Part shown: positions 8,312 to 15,329 of the stretch, piece by piece
Layout: each line of letters begins with the position of its first letter
How positions within the stretch are numbered: position 1 is the first letter of the stretch
NCBI GenBank assembly: GCA_016709675.1
Contig: JADJMH010000015.1
Location: forward strand, 1 to 19,900
From: Candidatus Accumulibacter proximus
Lineage (GTDB): Bacteria; Pseudomonadota; Gammaproteobacteria; Burkholderiales; Rhodocyclaceae
Direction: 5' to 3'
Length of the DNA: 19,900 nt
Notes under the pieces: model-generated
What the model was told of the DNA's origin: nothing
The model's database searches: none
What the model saw: the letters and a program-made list of their open reading frames with translations, nothing else
Made by a program: the position numbers and the translations under genes

Positions 8312-9591
8312 ATGACGGCCTGAATATGCTAATATACTTACGAGGCTCTCCAGGTATCTGTTTTTCACAAGAGTTTACTCCAAGTGGCTCGCCTCGACCC
8401 TAAACACTTCACCCGCTGCCGTACCCCCTGACCCTGCCAACGGTCCTCAGTTTTCTGCTCTCCAGCGTCCACGCCGCCGTCCAGTCGGAACTCGATCCAG
8501 TTCTTCGCCAACCTGCGCAATCGCGCCGACTCAGTCCGTGAGGTCACCGCTCCAGGCCTTCTACCAGGCGCGTTACAAGATCGTGCGCTGGTGTTCGGCG
8601 AGGTCAATCAGCACCTGATGGGACTGGTGGAAAACTTGCGCGATCCCGCGCTGGAGAGGCTTGCGGGTGGTCGCGGCGGATGGCAGCGCGGTTCGCCTGA
8701 CGATGATGAAGGACAACGTCCGGTCGATCGTCACGGGCACGGCTTTCGGCCTCTACCGGGGAATCGGGCTGTTTCTGAACTTCCGCCTGCATGAGCCTTT
8801 GTCCGATGAGCGTCAGATGTTCTTCCTTCGAGGCGATCGATTGTCTGCGCTCCGGACGATACGGCTCGTGATGGACCGCGGCTTTCCCCTGTCGTTGGCT
8901 GGTGTCGGCGCTGACGGCACGTCGCATCCCCCTTCTGCATCCGCTGCGATTTGTCGCGAGGATTCAAGGTGGTACGCGAGTTCCTGCAGTCCGGTCGAAG
9001 CGAGCAGGTCGTCGTCTTGCGCGCGCCCAATGCCCGCGATGCCAAGGACTATGAATGCCCGGCCACGCCGACCACGGTTCGCTTGGTGCGGGTGGCGACA
9101 CCGAACGGACGGGTGCAATGGTGATGACATCGCTCCTCGATCAGTGACCTTTCCGGCCGCCGCGTTTGCCGAGCTGTTACCACGGCCGCTGGCGAATCGA
9201 AGAGGCGTTCAAACGGATCAAGCACCGGCTGCAACTGGAGCATACCTCCGGATTGTCTTGGCATGCGGCGCGCCAAGATTTCGGCGCCAAGGCGGTCTTC
9301 GACAACCTCAATGCCCTGGCCGCCTATGTCGCCACCGATGCCCTCCTTGATCCCGGTTCCTCCTACAAGATCAACCGCACCTTGGAAATCGACAAGATCA
9401 AGCGACAGATAGGCCGTTGGCTCCTGGCTGCAACCGCCACCACTCGCCGCCTCAAGCCCATCCTCGAGGAAATCGCGCTGAACCTCCAGAAGTTCGTCCC
9501 CAATCGCTCCCAACCTCGAAAACCGCAGCCGAAACCGCACCTCTCTCTCTTACAAGTAACAATTGTCAGCGCCATTCTCAAAGTCCGGTAA
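8312..9591 (+). pseudogene. IS4-family transposase, frameshifted
   Basis: A strong ribosome site (AAAGGAG, about 8299-8305) precedes ATG 8312, but the frame stops after three codons. The family sequence continues in shifted frames: VFHKSLLQVARLDPKHFTR, LPTVLSFLL-like, FFANLRNRADSVREV, FGEVNQHLMGLVE, VVAADGSAVRLTMMKDNVRSIVTGTAFGLY (first catalytic Asp in ADGS), LVMDRGFP (second Asp), and YHGRWRIEEAFKRIKHRLQLEH. The last fits the IS4 signature Y-x2-R-x3-E-x6-K, with the catalytic Glu. The C-terminal 140 codons (9166-9591) are open. Total length of about 425 codons fits the family. The enzyme would cut and paste the element using the terminal repeats at 8205 and 13522. With at least five frame changes it is probably not made as a working protein from this copy. 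Confidence 0.85.
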
Positions 9592-9594
9592 ACC

Positions 9595-9782
9595 TGGCGG
9601 TTTGAAAGTCGTGTTTTTTCTTCGTTGATTTTCTTCGATGGCTTTCATTTCAATGGTTTTCTAAGTTTTCTTCCGCAGTTTTCTGTCTTCTTCGTTCCTG
9701 GCTTTCCCGTCGTTCCGGGAATCCTTGTATTGCACCTCGGCGCGCGCTTTGGCGTTGCATGATGCGCGGCAAGGAGGTGACG
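9595..9782 (+). promoter_or_regulatory. IS21 left end with pyrimidine-rich direct repeats
   Basis: It starts with the terminal repeat (9595-9612), then a T/C-rich tract with the motif TTTTCTTCG or close variants at about 9614, 9630 and 9666, and CTTCTTCG at about 9689. IS21 ends normally carry several transposase-binding repeats, so these may be such sites. A perfect Shine-Dalgarno sequence, AAGGAGGTGA at 9771-9780, leads into the ATG at 9783. Confidence 0.45.
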
Positions 9783-10381
9783 ATGGCACACCACGAGCCA
9801 CCCAACTGTCTGTTTTGCGGCGAAATCTTCCAAGCCGATGCGCGCAACGCGGCGCGCCAGAAATATTGCTCCTAAACCGCCCTGCCCGCAGGGCGAGCCA
9901 GGCAGCGAGTCGCCGCGCCTGGCTGGAGAAGCCGAAGAACCAGGACTACTTCCGCGGACCGGAAAATGTCGTTCGCGTACAGCTATGGCGGGCGGCCCAC
10001 CCGGGATACTGGCGACGATCGCGGAAGGAAAGCGAGGCCGAGCGGGAAACGGCGCTTGCGTTACAAGATGTCTGCCCAGCCCAAGTGGTTGAAATCCTTA
10101 GCGATTCAGCAGCGCTGCCGGAAGATGCGTTACAAGATGTCTGGCGACATCAACCGGCTGTTTTGATTGGCTTTATTGCCCAGTTTACCGGTAGCACGTT
10201 GCAAGATGACATAGCCAGGAGCACCCGGCAGCTGTTAAAACTGGGACATGACATTTTGGCTGGAAGGACTGGTAATGACCCTCAAACGAGTGCTCTGTCC
10301 GCAACGGATCCGAACGATCCCCCGGCAATTCAGTTGGATCGACCACCGCCTGGTCCGCGAACGCTATCTCGATCGCTGTGA
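9783..10381 (+). pseudogene. IS21-associated zinc-ribbon protein with LQD repeats, one local double indel
   Basis: ATG 9783, after a perfect Shine-Dalgarno, gives MAHHEPPNCLFCGEIF then ARNAARQKYCS and a stop at about 9873. Removing one T (TCCTAAACC) and one C (TGCCCGC) restores YCSKPPCRRASQAASRRAW and joins the open frame that runs to 10381 (LEKPKNQDYFRGPENVVRVQLWR, AHPGYWRR). The N-terminus therefore holds C-x2-C and C-x4-C, a zinc-ribbon pair. The C-terminal half has three copies of a 23-residue unit that begins A/T-LQD-V/D. The last 107 bases overlap the next gene in another frame. I recall similar proteins upstream of istA in other IS21-type elements, but their function is not known to me. 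DNA or partner binding is a reasonable guess from the ribbon. Confidence 0.65.
10058..10264 (+). repeat. Three in-frame 69-bp (23-residue) units
   Basis: GCGTTACAAGATGTCTG occurs at 10058 and again at 10127, with a diverged copy ACGTTGCAAGATGACA at 10196. The spacing is exactly 69 bases each time, encoding ALQDVC, ALQDVW and TLQDDI. Outside the six-residue head the units are not obviously alike in sequence. Confidence 0.7.
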
Positions 10382-10667
10382 TCCGCCGGCGGCCGCGCTC
10401 TATCTGTTCCTGGTGACCGTCGCCGATGTCCAGGGGTTGAGTTACTACTCGGATGCCACGCTGACTCGTTGCCTGTCGATGGCGTCCGTCCGCCTGAGTC
10501 AGGCCCGCGAGGGGCTCATCCGCGCCGGACTCATCGCCTATCAACGGCCGCTCTACCAGGTCCTGGCCTTGGATGGGCCCGCGCAGTTCGAAGCGCGCGA
10601 ACTCGCGGCGGACGAAATCGCTTTGCGAATCGGAGCGCTGCGGGCCGTCCTGGGTCGGACGCCATGA
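10275..10667 (+). CDS. IS21-associated winged-helix-like protein
   Basis: The chosen ATG (10275) has AAGGA seven bases upstream; the frame is open further up to 10248. The 130-residue product begins MTLKRVLCPQRIRTIPRQFSWIDHRL and contains AALYLFLVTVADVQGLSYYSDATLTRCLSM and LSQAREGLIRAGLIAYQRPLYQVLAL. The spacing of helices and the closing hydrophobic strand resemble a winged helix of the replication-initiator or GntR kind; this is inference from pattern. The gene ends in ATGA, sharing bases with the istA start (10664), so istA translation is probably coupled to it. It is intact, unlike the host genes around the nest. It may regulate the element or assist IstA. I know similar genes only as unnamed companions of istA. 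Confidence 0.7.
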   Translation: MTLKRVLCPQRIRTIPRQFSWIDHRLVRERYLDRCDPPAAALYLFLVTVADVQGLSYYSDATLTRCLSMASVRLSQAREGLIRAGLIAYQRPLYQVLALDGPAQFEARELAADEIALRIGALRAVLGRTP

Positions 10668-12133
10668 TCAATTACGAGATGTACTGCAAGATCAAGGATT
10701 GCCACGATCGGCAGCAACTGACCATCGCCCAGACCGCCCGCGCCCTCGATCTGCATCCCGACACCGTGGCCAAGTGGGTGGGCTGCCCGCAGTTCCATGC
10801 CCGGCAGTCGGCGCCGCGCAGCAGTCGGCTCGACCCCTTCAAGAACCGCATCATTCGCCTGCTGGAAACCCACCCGTACAGCGCGCAGCAGATCTACCAG
10901 CGCCTGCGCGAGGAAGGCTTCGCGGGGGGCACGATGGTCAAGACCTACGTCTCCAAGGTCCGGCCGGTGCGCCGACAAGCCTTCCTCAAGCTGGTCTTTG
11001 CCCCCGGCGAATGCGCCCAGGTGGACTGGGGTGAATACGGCACGATCGCCGTCGGTTCGACGCGCCGGCGACTGTCCTTCTTCGTCATGGTGCTGTGCCA
11101 TAGCCGCCTGATGTATGTCGAATTCACCGTCTCGCAAACCATGGAACATTTCCTCGCCGCCCACGAGAACGCCTTTGCCGCGTTCCGGGGCTGTCCGGGT
11201 CGCTTGATGATCGACAACCTCAAGTCGGCCGTCCTCTCCCGTGTCGTCGGGGAAGCGCCGGCGTTCAATCCCCGCTATGTCGATTTCGCTCGGCATTGGG
11301 GGTTTGGCATCTCGCCCTGCAACGTCGCGAAGGGCAACGAAAAAGGACGCGTCGAAAACGGGGTGGGCTATGTCAAAAAAAATTTCCTGAACGGTCTGGA
11401 CCTGCTTGACTTCAGCGCGGTCAATCCGGCCGCTGAGGTCTGGCTGGCGACCATCGCCAATGTCCGCATCCATGGGGAAACGCACCAGCGACCCGTGGAC
11501 CGGTTCAAGGACGAGCAAGCGCTGCTGCAGCCCCTCAATCCGATGCCCTACGATATCGGTCGCATCCAGAGCCAGCGCGCTTCGAAGCAGTTCCGTGTCG
11601 CGCTCGACACCAATCACTATTCGGTACCGGCCGAGTTGGCGAGTCAGCGCGTGACGCTGAAAGCTTACCCGGATCGGGTGTGCATTTACCACCAGGACCA
11701 GCTCGTTGCGCGCCATGTCCGCAGCTACGATCGGCGTCAGGATATCGAGGACCCCGATCATCCGAAGGCGCTGCTCGCCCAACGGCGCAACGCGCGGGAG
11801 CAGCGCTTGTTGGTGCAGTTCCTGAGCCTGTCGCGGGATGCTCAGGCCTATCTCGAAGGCATCGAGCAACGCCGCGTCAATCCGCGCCATCACCTCCGCA
11901 AGATCGTCGCCCTGAGCGAAATCTACGGCGTCGACGCCGTTGATCGGGCCATCCAGGACGGTATGGCGTTCGCCGCCTACAGTTGCGAGTACGTCGCCAA
12001 CATCCTGGAGATGCGAGCCCGCGAAACCCCCGAGCCCGGGGCGCTGCATCTCACCCGCCGCCAGGATCTCCTGGACATCGAGATCGCCGCCCCCGATCTC
12101 TCCCCCTACGAAAGGCATGGCGATGGGGGCTGA
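10664..12133 (+). CDS. istA: IS21-family transposase IstA, intact
   Basis: The 489-residue protein is complete. The N-terminal helix-turn-helix (residues about 17-40, LTIAQTARALDLHPDTVAKWV) is followed by a second DNA-binding region to about residue 105. The rve catalytic core has D121 (in AQVDWGEYG), D184 (in LMIDNLKSAV) and E231 (in NEKGRVENGVGYVKK), which is the expected DDE triad. The C-terminal half contains the DTNHYSVPAELA segment usual in IstA. The ATG at 10664 overlaps the upstream stop codon, and its 3' end overlaps istB by 17 bases, the normal IS21 arrangement. IstA cuts and joins the element ends and acts with the ATPase IstB. This is the longest undamaged gene in the window. If IstB were restored the element could be mobile. 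Confidence 0.95.
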   Translation: MINYEMYCKIKDCHDRQQLTIAQTARALDLHPDTVAKWVGCPQFHARQSAPRSSRLDPFKNRIIRLLETHPYSAQQIYQRLREEGFAGGTMVKTYVSKVRPVRRQAFLKLVFAPGECAQVDWGEYGTIAVGSTRRRLSFFVMVLCHSRLMYVEFTVSQTMEHFLAAHENAFAAFRGCPGRLMIDNLKSAVLSRVVGEAPAFNPRYVDFARHWGFGISPCNVAKGNEKGRVENGVGYVKKNFLNGLDLLDFSAVNPAAEVWLATIANVRIHGETHQRPVDRFKDEQALLQPLNPMPYDIGRIQSQRASKQFRVALDTNHYSVPAELASQRVTLKAYPDRVCIYHQDQLVARHVRSYDRRQDIEDPDHPKALLAQRRNAREQRLLVQFLSLSRDAQAYLEGIEQRRVNPRHHLRKIVALSEIYGVDAVDRAIQDGMAFAAYSCEYVANILEMRARETPEPGALHLTRRQDLLDIEIAAPDLSPYERHGDGG

Positions 12134-12900
12134 CCGACGCCTCGCTGCCAATAGCCAGGCTACCACCGATGCGCTACGCGGCCAGTTGGTGAGCCTCAAA
12201 CTGTCCCATCTGCTCGAACGCTTTGAGCCCCTGGCCCAGCAAGCAGGCGCCGAGCAGTGGTCGCACGTCGACTATCTGGCGCAACTGATCGAAGGCGAGG
12301 CGCATGCCCGCGAAGACCGCAGTATTCAGCGACGGGTGGGGCTGGCCCGCTTTCCGGTGGTCAAGACCCTCGATCTGTTCGAGTGGAGCTGGCCGACCAA
12401 AATCAACCGACCCCAGATTCAGAATCTCTTCCGACTGCGCTTCATCGAGGACAAGGGCAACGTGATCTTCATTGCCAACGTCGGCCTGGGCAAAAGTCAT
12501 CTCGCGATCGCGCTGGCGCACACCGCGTGCCTGCGCGGCTACTCGGTGTTGTTCCCTGACCGCCGTCGATATCATCAACTCGCTCTCCGCCGCCCAGGCG
12601 CAGGGCAGCCTCAAGCGTGAACTGCGCAAGTATCTGCAGCCGCGACTGCTCGTGGTCGACGAACTCGGCTACCTTCCCATCGACAAGCACGGCGCCGATC
12701 TGCTCTTCCAGATCATCAGCGAACGCTATGAGCGTGGCGCCTTGATCATCACCAGCAATCGTGCCTACAAGCATTGGCCGGAAATCTTCAACCACGACAG
12801 CACCCTCACGTCAGCGCTCCTGGATCGGCTGCTCCATCATGCCGAAACCGTCCTCATCGAGGGCAAAAGCTATCGCATGAAAGAGCAGATCGAGACATGA
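12117..12900 (+). pseudogene. istB: IS21 helper ATPase IstB, single +1 frameshift
   Basis: ATG 12117 (alternative 12123) overlaps the istA end. The first 146 codons are open: LRGQLVSLKLSHLLERFEPLAQQ, WSHVDYLAQLIEGEAHARED, then the Walker A region IFIANVGLGKSHLAIALAHTACLRGYSVLF. One extra C in the CCC run at about 12555-12557 shifts the frame. The rest continues in the next frame: LTAVDIINSLSAAQAQGSLKREL, RLLVVDELGYLPID (Walker B), GALIITSNR (sensor region), and ends KEQIET-stop at 12900. Total length of about 260 codons is normal. IstB is an AAA+ ATPase that binds target DNA and activates IstA. Note that the first Walker A Gly is Ala here (ANVGLGKS). One homopolymer base is the only lesion, so this could be a sequencing error. 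Confidence 0.9.
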
Positions 12901-12936
12901 CCAGCACCACCTGACAACCAAGCCTCCCTCGACCGT

Positions 12937-13226
12937 TCGTGACGGTCACCAAATCGGGAAAAGAAGATGACGGACCACGTCGTGACGGTCACGAAACCCG
13001 GCCGGCCGCTCAAAGGTGAGCGGCCGATGACGGACAGAGAGCGCAAGCGTGCCCAGCGGATGCGCGACAAGAGAACGGCCATCGACGCCATCGGCGAGGA
13101 GACGGACGCGCCACTGCGCGCGCTGCTGGATCTTCTGGGGCGGGTTGAGGCATCCGGAGCCGGCTCGCCTTTGTGCCCGTCGGGCATGGCTTGCTTTCGG
13201 CCAGAGGTACGGCTTCGTGACGGTCA
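12937..13226 (+). repeat. Three copies of the 13-mer TCGTGACGGTCAC
   Basis: Exact copies lie at 12937-12949, 12980-12992 and 13214-13226. Each contains GTGAC-G-GTCAC, an 11-base odd palindrome. The second encodes VTVT at the start of the small protein, and the third encodes VTVT near its likely C-terminus. They may be protein-level repeats, subterminal transposase sites, or both. Confidence 0.65.
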
Positions 13227-13281
13227 CGCAATGGCGCAGCCTGATGGAAAACGACGAAGCCAGCACGCTCCTGACGTCTGA
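12967..13281 (+). CDS. Small basic protein with VTVT motifs, IS21 passenger, probably frameshifted near its C-terminus
   Basis: ATG 12967 gives MTDHVVTVTKPGRPLKGERPMTDRERKRAQRMRDKRTAID, then DAPLRALLDLLGRVEA. The frame continues to 13281 but loses family character after about codon 62. A neighbouring frame over 13160-13270 reads ARRAWLAFGQRYGFVTVTQWRSLMENDEAS, which is a more likely C-terminus. GRP-x-GERPMT followed by an Arg/Lys-rich helix is a pattern I know from small hypothetical proteins on mobile DNA. It looks like a nucleic-acid-binding protein, but no function is established. It lies inside the IS21 ends, 66 bases after istB. An upstream in-frame extension through the first VTVT repeat (12937) would need one indel. 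Confidence 0.5.
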   Translation: MTDHVVTVTKPGRPLKGERPMTDRERKRAQRMRDKRTAIDAIGEETDAPLRALLDLLGRVEASGAGSPLCPSGMACFRPEVRLRDGHAMAQPDGKRRSQHAPDV

Positions 13282-13460
13282 CACCGCGCGCCGTCCATCG
13301 CACTCCGCAAACAGTTACCGCACGCTCGCCCCAGGTCGATGCTTGGCCACGAGCGGCCGAACATGCGCTTCAGCGCTGCACAGGCGCCCGAAAGGTCCGA
13401 GCAAACTGCCCTTTGCACAGACTCCCACTCGCTCATCCATTACGAATTTCAAACCGCCCA
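13282..13460 (+). other. Non-coding right end of IS21 with terminal repeat
   Basis: No convincing gene is seen. The last 18 bases (13443-13460, CGAATTTCAAACCGCCCA) are the right terminal repeat. A similar GAATTTC/GAAATTC pair spans the junction into IS4 DNA (13444-13475). Confidence 0.55.
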
Positions 13461-13504
13461 TTTCAACCGAAATTCACGCCGCCGCTCACAAACAATGACA
13501 ATAG

Positions 13505-13522
13505 GCTAACTTTCGAGGATTG
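13505..13522 (-). repeat. IS4 right terminal inverted repeat
   Basis: The reverse complement reads CAATCCTCGAAAGTTAGC, matching 8205-8222 at 15 of 18. It is immediately followed by the right copy of the 10-base duplication. Confidence 0.75.
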
Positions 13523-13532
13523 GGTGATGCCC
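13523..13532 (+). repeat. 10-bp target-site duplication, right copy
   Basis: GGTGATGCCC is identical to 8195-8204. It lies within the codons for GIT of the outer transposase. Confidence 0.75.
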
Positions 13533-14663
13533 GGCTTGAAGGTGACCAGGCCCTCGGCGTCCAACAGTAGCAAACGCTCCAGGGGCGTCTTCACATCCTC
13601 ATGCTTGTAGCGCTTGACGAGCTTGCCCTTGGCGTTGCGGATCAAGGTGAAACAGGCACGGGCGGTGCAGATTGAGCCAGGGATTGAAGGTTTGCTGGTA
13701 GAACGCGTTGATTGGCTTTGCATACGCCTGCGGGATATGGTCGTAGCCCATATGCTTGCGCACCACGCTGGCATTCTTGCTCTCGGCCAGGGCGTTGTCG
13801 TTACTGTGCCGCGAGCGGGACTTGGTTTGTTCGATGCGCAGTTTCTCCAGCAGCTTCGCGACCTTGTGATTGATGTACTCGGAGCCGTTGTCGGAGTGAA
13901 AGCCGGCAATGACGAACGGAAACTGATCCATGATCAAAGTCAGCACGGGCAACAAAAAGGCTTCGCTGAGGCCTTGCACGCACGCCTCGACCTGCCACTG
14001 GCTGACCGCATCGACACAGGTGATGTGATACACACCTTTGACGCCGTCCTGGTCGCCCTGATGAACCGTATCGATGCGCACGAAGCCAGCCCGTCCCTCG
14101 GGGCCGGGGGCCTTGCGAACGCCGATCGCGTGGCACACCGGGCGGGTCTTGGTGAAGCTCCTGCGCTGGGCCTGATAGCCGGCGCTCTTGCGCAGGTTGT
14201 ACAGGTGCGGGACAGACAGGGTCGCCAGGCGCTCGTAGCGGGGATCGTCATAGTCCCGGTAGGCCCGTTGCAGGAGGTGCGCGATCGCCGGCCCGCAGAC
14301 GTCTTCATGGGCCTGGTCCATCTCGACGAGCAACTCCACGTCAAGGGCGGTATACTTGCGCATAAAGGGCGTGGCAGGGGCACGGTAGCGCTTGACCAAG
14401 GGGACGGCAGCCAGGCGGTTACGCTGCCACCGGGTCACCAGGCGAGTGACCTGCGCCCGGCTGTAACCGCTGGTGTGCTGCAGGTACCTCAGCGGTATGC
14501 CACGCTCGCGCTTGTTGCGACCGGGGTAGTCAAAGCGTGTCAGGACGCGACTGATGTGCCCATACCGCTCGCCGTTGTCGCCTGCCGCCGAGAACTCAAT
14601 CAACGTGCTGGCGCTGAGAAACTGTTCGATCTGCTCGATCGTCATCAGCCGTGCTTCGTTCAT
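13523..14663 (-). pseudogene. Integrase-core (rve) transposase of the outer IS, N-terminal and catalytic part
   Basis: From ATG 14663 (MNEARLMTIEQIEQFL) the product has a helix-turn-helix region (GYSRAQVTRLVTRW, residues about 60-75) and a DDE core. The core shows FVRIDTVHQGDQDGVKGVYHITCVDAVSQW (first Asp), FHSDNGSEYINH (second Asp) and NALAESKNASVVRKHMGYDHI (Glu). It is open to about 13650, where one lost base shifts the frame. The family sequence then continues RNAKGKLVKRYKHEDVKTPLERLL and VTFKPGIT to 13523, where IS4 begins. The last 39 residues are at 8078-8194. The protein is of the IS481/IS3-like integrase-core type; the precise IS family I leave open. An upstream ATG (14702) is possible but less likely, because 14663 has AAGG upstream. 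Confidence 0.85.
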
Positions 14664-14757
14664 GTCGATCACCATCCTTGCGATGATCAACCCACACCTC
14701 ATTTCACCCCCAATTTCTTTCGCTCAGGCTCATTCCTGGGTGGAAATACCATCCCCG

Positions 14758-14771
14758 TTCAGGCTCATACC
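14758..14771 (-). repeat. Right terminal inverted repeat of the outer IS
   Basis: TTCAGGCTCATACC is the exact inverse of 7820-7833. A related CTCAGGCTCATTCC lies 35 bases further inside (about 14723-14736), a likely second transposase site. Confidence 0.55.
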
Positions 14772-14871
14772 ACGTTGGACAAGGCTGCGGCTTGCTTTCT
14801 GGCGTTTGCCGAGTACACTGACGCTGATCGCGTGTGTGTAACACAACCGACATATAACGAGGAGACAAATC

Positions 14872-15329
14872 ATGAACGAGAGAATTCAGCGTCGCGTCTC
14901 GGCGACCGAAGGGCTGGCCTTCAACACGCTCAAGACCCTGATCACGTGGGGAGATGACTTCAAGATCGATGCAGGCCGTCTCGACCAGGAGCATCAGAAA
15001 ATCTTTCGCCTGGCTCTGGAAGCCAGCGGGTTGTCCCATGACGCGGCGGATGCCGACAGACTTGCGGTGGTGCTCGACGAATTCGGTAATGCGATCAAGG
15101 AACACTTCGCGTACGAAGAATCTGTCTTGGGTGGGATTGGCCACCCACGCTCGATGCGCATCGTGCCGAGCACGCAGGAATGCTCGCGGAGTTCGAACTC
15201 CTCCGTACCCGGCTGGCAGACGACACAGGAGCGTGGGTGTCCGATAGGACAGCTTTGTCGATCCTCAACTTCATGATCGGCGTCACCGTCGGGCACATCC
15301 TCCACACTGACAAGAATTTCGCGTCCTGA
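14872..15329 (+). pseudogene. Bacteriohemerythrin, one frameshift
   Basis: ATG 14872 has GAGGAG eight bases upstream. The product reads LITWGDDFKIDAGRLDQEHQKIFRLALEAS, then IKEHFAYEESVL and GIGHP. One missing C in the CCCC expected at about 15145 shifts the frame. The continuation reads TLDAHRAEHAGMLAEFELLRTRLAD, LSILNFMIGVTVGHILHTDKNFAS, stop 15327-15329. The di-iron ligands are all present once joined: His of DQEHQ, His and Glu of HFAYE (H-x3-E), two His of AHRAEH (H-x3-H), and His and Asp of HILHTD (H-x4-D). Hemerythrins bind O2 reversibly for storage, delivery or sensing in the cytoplasm. Length (about 152 residues) is normal. The gene begins only 100 bases from the outer IS end, so its promoter lies in that short gap or in the IS. 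Confidence 0.88.

Larger units (their letters stand above)
9595..13460 (+). mobile_element. IS21-family element with three companion genes
   Basis: The ends are TGGCGGTTTGAAAGTCGT at 9595 and, in reverse complement, TGGGCGGTTTGAAATTCG at 13460. They agree at 16 positions with one gap and one mismatch. Both begin with TG, as IS21-family termini do, and the GGCGGTTTGAAA core resembles termini I know from this family. Inside, in order on the plus strand, are a zinc-ribbon protein, a winged-helix-like protein, istA, istB and a small VTVT protein. At 3,866 bp it is longer than a minimal two-gene IS21 (about 2-2.5 kb), the difference being the companion genes. The element sits three bases after the IS4 transposase stop. 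I see no clear target duplication (flanks end in taaacc and begin with tttcaa). Confidence 0.7.
8205..13522 (+). mobile_element. IS4-family insertion sequence carrying an inserted IS21-family element
   Basis: The ends are CAATCCTTACAAGTTAGC at 8205 and, in reverse complement, CAATCCTCGAAAGTTAGC at 13522 (15 of 18 identical). They are flanked by a 10-base direct repeat. Without the IS21 element (9595-13460) the IS4 unit is about 1,452 bp, a typical IS4-family size, with one transposase gene starting about 107 bases from the left end. The IS4 right end is separated from its gene by 3.9 kb because IS21 landed between the stop codon and the terminal repeat. Confidence 0.8.
7820..14771 (-). mobile_element. 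Outer insertion sequence with integrase-core transposase, itself interrupted by an IS4/IS21 nest
   Basis: Identical 14-base sequences (GGTATGAGCCTGAA) lie in inverted orientation at 7820-7833 and 14758-14771, at the positions expected for the two ends of the element that encodes the split rve transposase. A second, diverged copy (GAGCCTGAG) lies inside the right end at about 14722-14734. After subtracting the inner IS4 element and one 10-base duplication, the outer element would be about 1.6 kb with one gene, a normal IS size. A clear target duplication is not visible outside the ends. A 14-base match alone could arise by chance in a window this size, so the assignment rests on position and orientation. 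Confidence 0.6.

Noticed and set aside
8217..8345. A 129-bp unit with inverted AT-rich ends (TTAGCATATCAGCATATT and a partner near 8323-8341), resembling a MITE
   Set aside because: The left arm is the inner part of the IS4 terminal repeat, and the right arm lies in the start of the IS4 transposase gene; the IS4 end pair at 8205 and 13522 explains it better.
8205..8368. Upstream half of the minus-strand open frame that ends at 8078, as part of a 96-residue protein
   Set aside because: It runs across the IS4 terminal repeat and target duplication; only the part below 8204 belongs to a real protein, the tail of the outer transposase.
8565..8580. GCGTTACAAGAT shared between the IS4 gene and the LQD repeats
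   Set aside because: A 12-base match is expected by chance many times in a window of this size, and here it encodes an unrelated RYKI.
10058..10211. The three GTTACAAGATG copies as IS21 left-end binding repeats
   Set aside because: They lie in frame at exactly 23-codon spacing, about 450 bases inside the left end, so a protein repeat is the simpler reading; kept as a finding and not as terminal sites.
10553..12199. A 548-codon open frame on the minus strand opposite istA
   Set aside because: It is the antisense shadow of a GC-rich intact istA, with no ribosome site or family features.
9592..13480. A target duplication for the IS21 element (AACC before 9595 and AACC at 13465-13468)
   Set aside because: The second AACC is not adjacent to the right end, and four bases are not evidence.
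13614..14957. A 447-codon plus-strand open frame opposite the rve transposase
   Set aside because: It mirrors the coding strand of a recognised DDE transposase and crosses the IS end; it has no family character.
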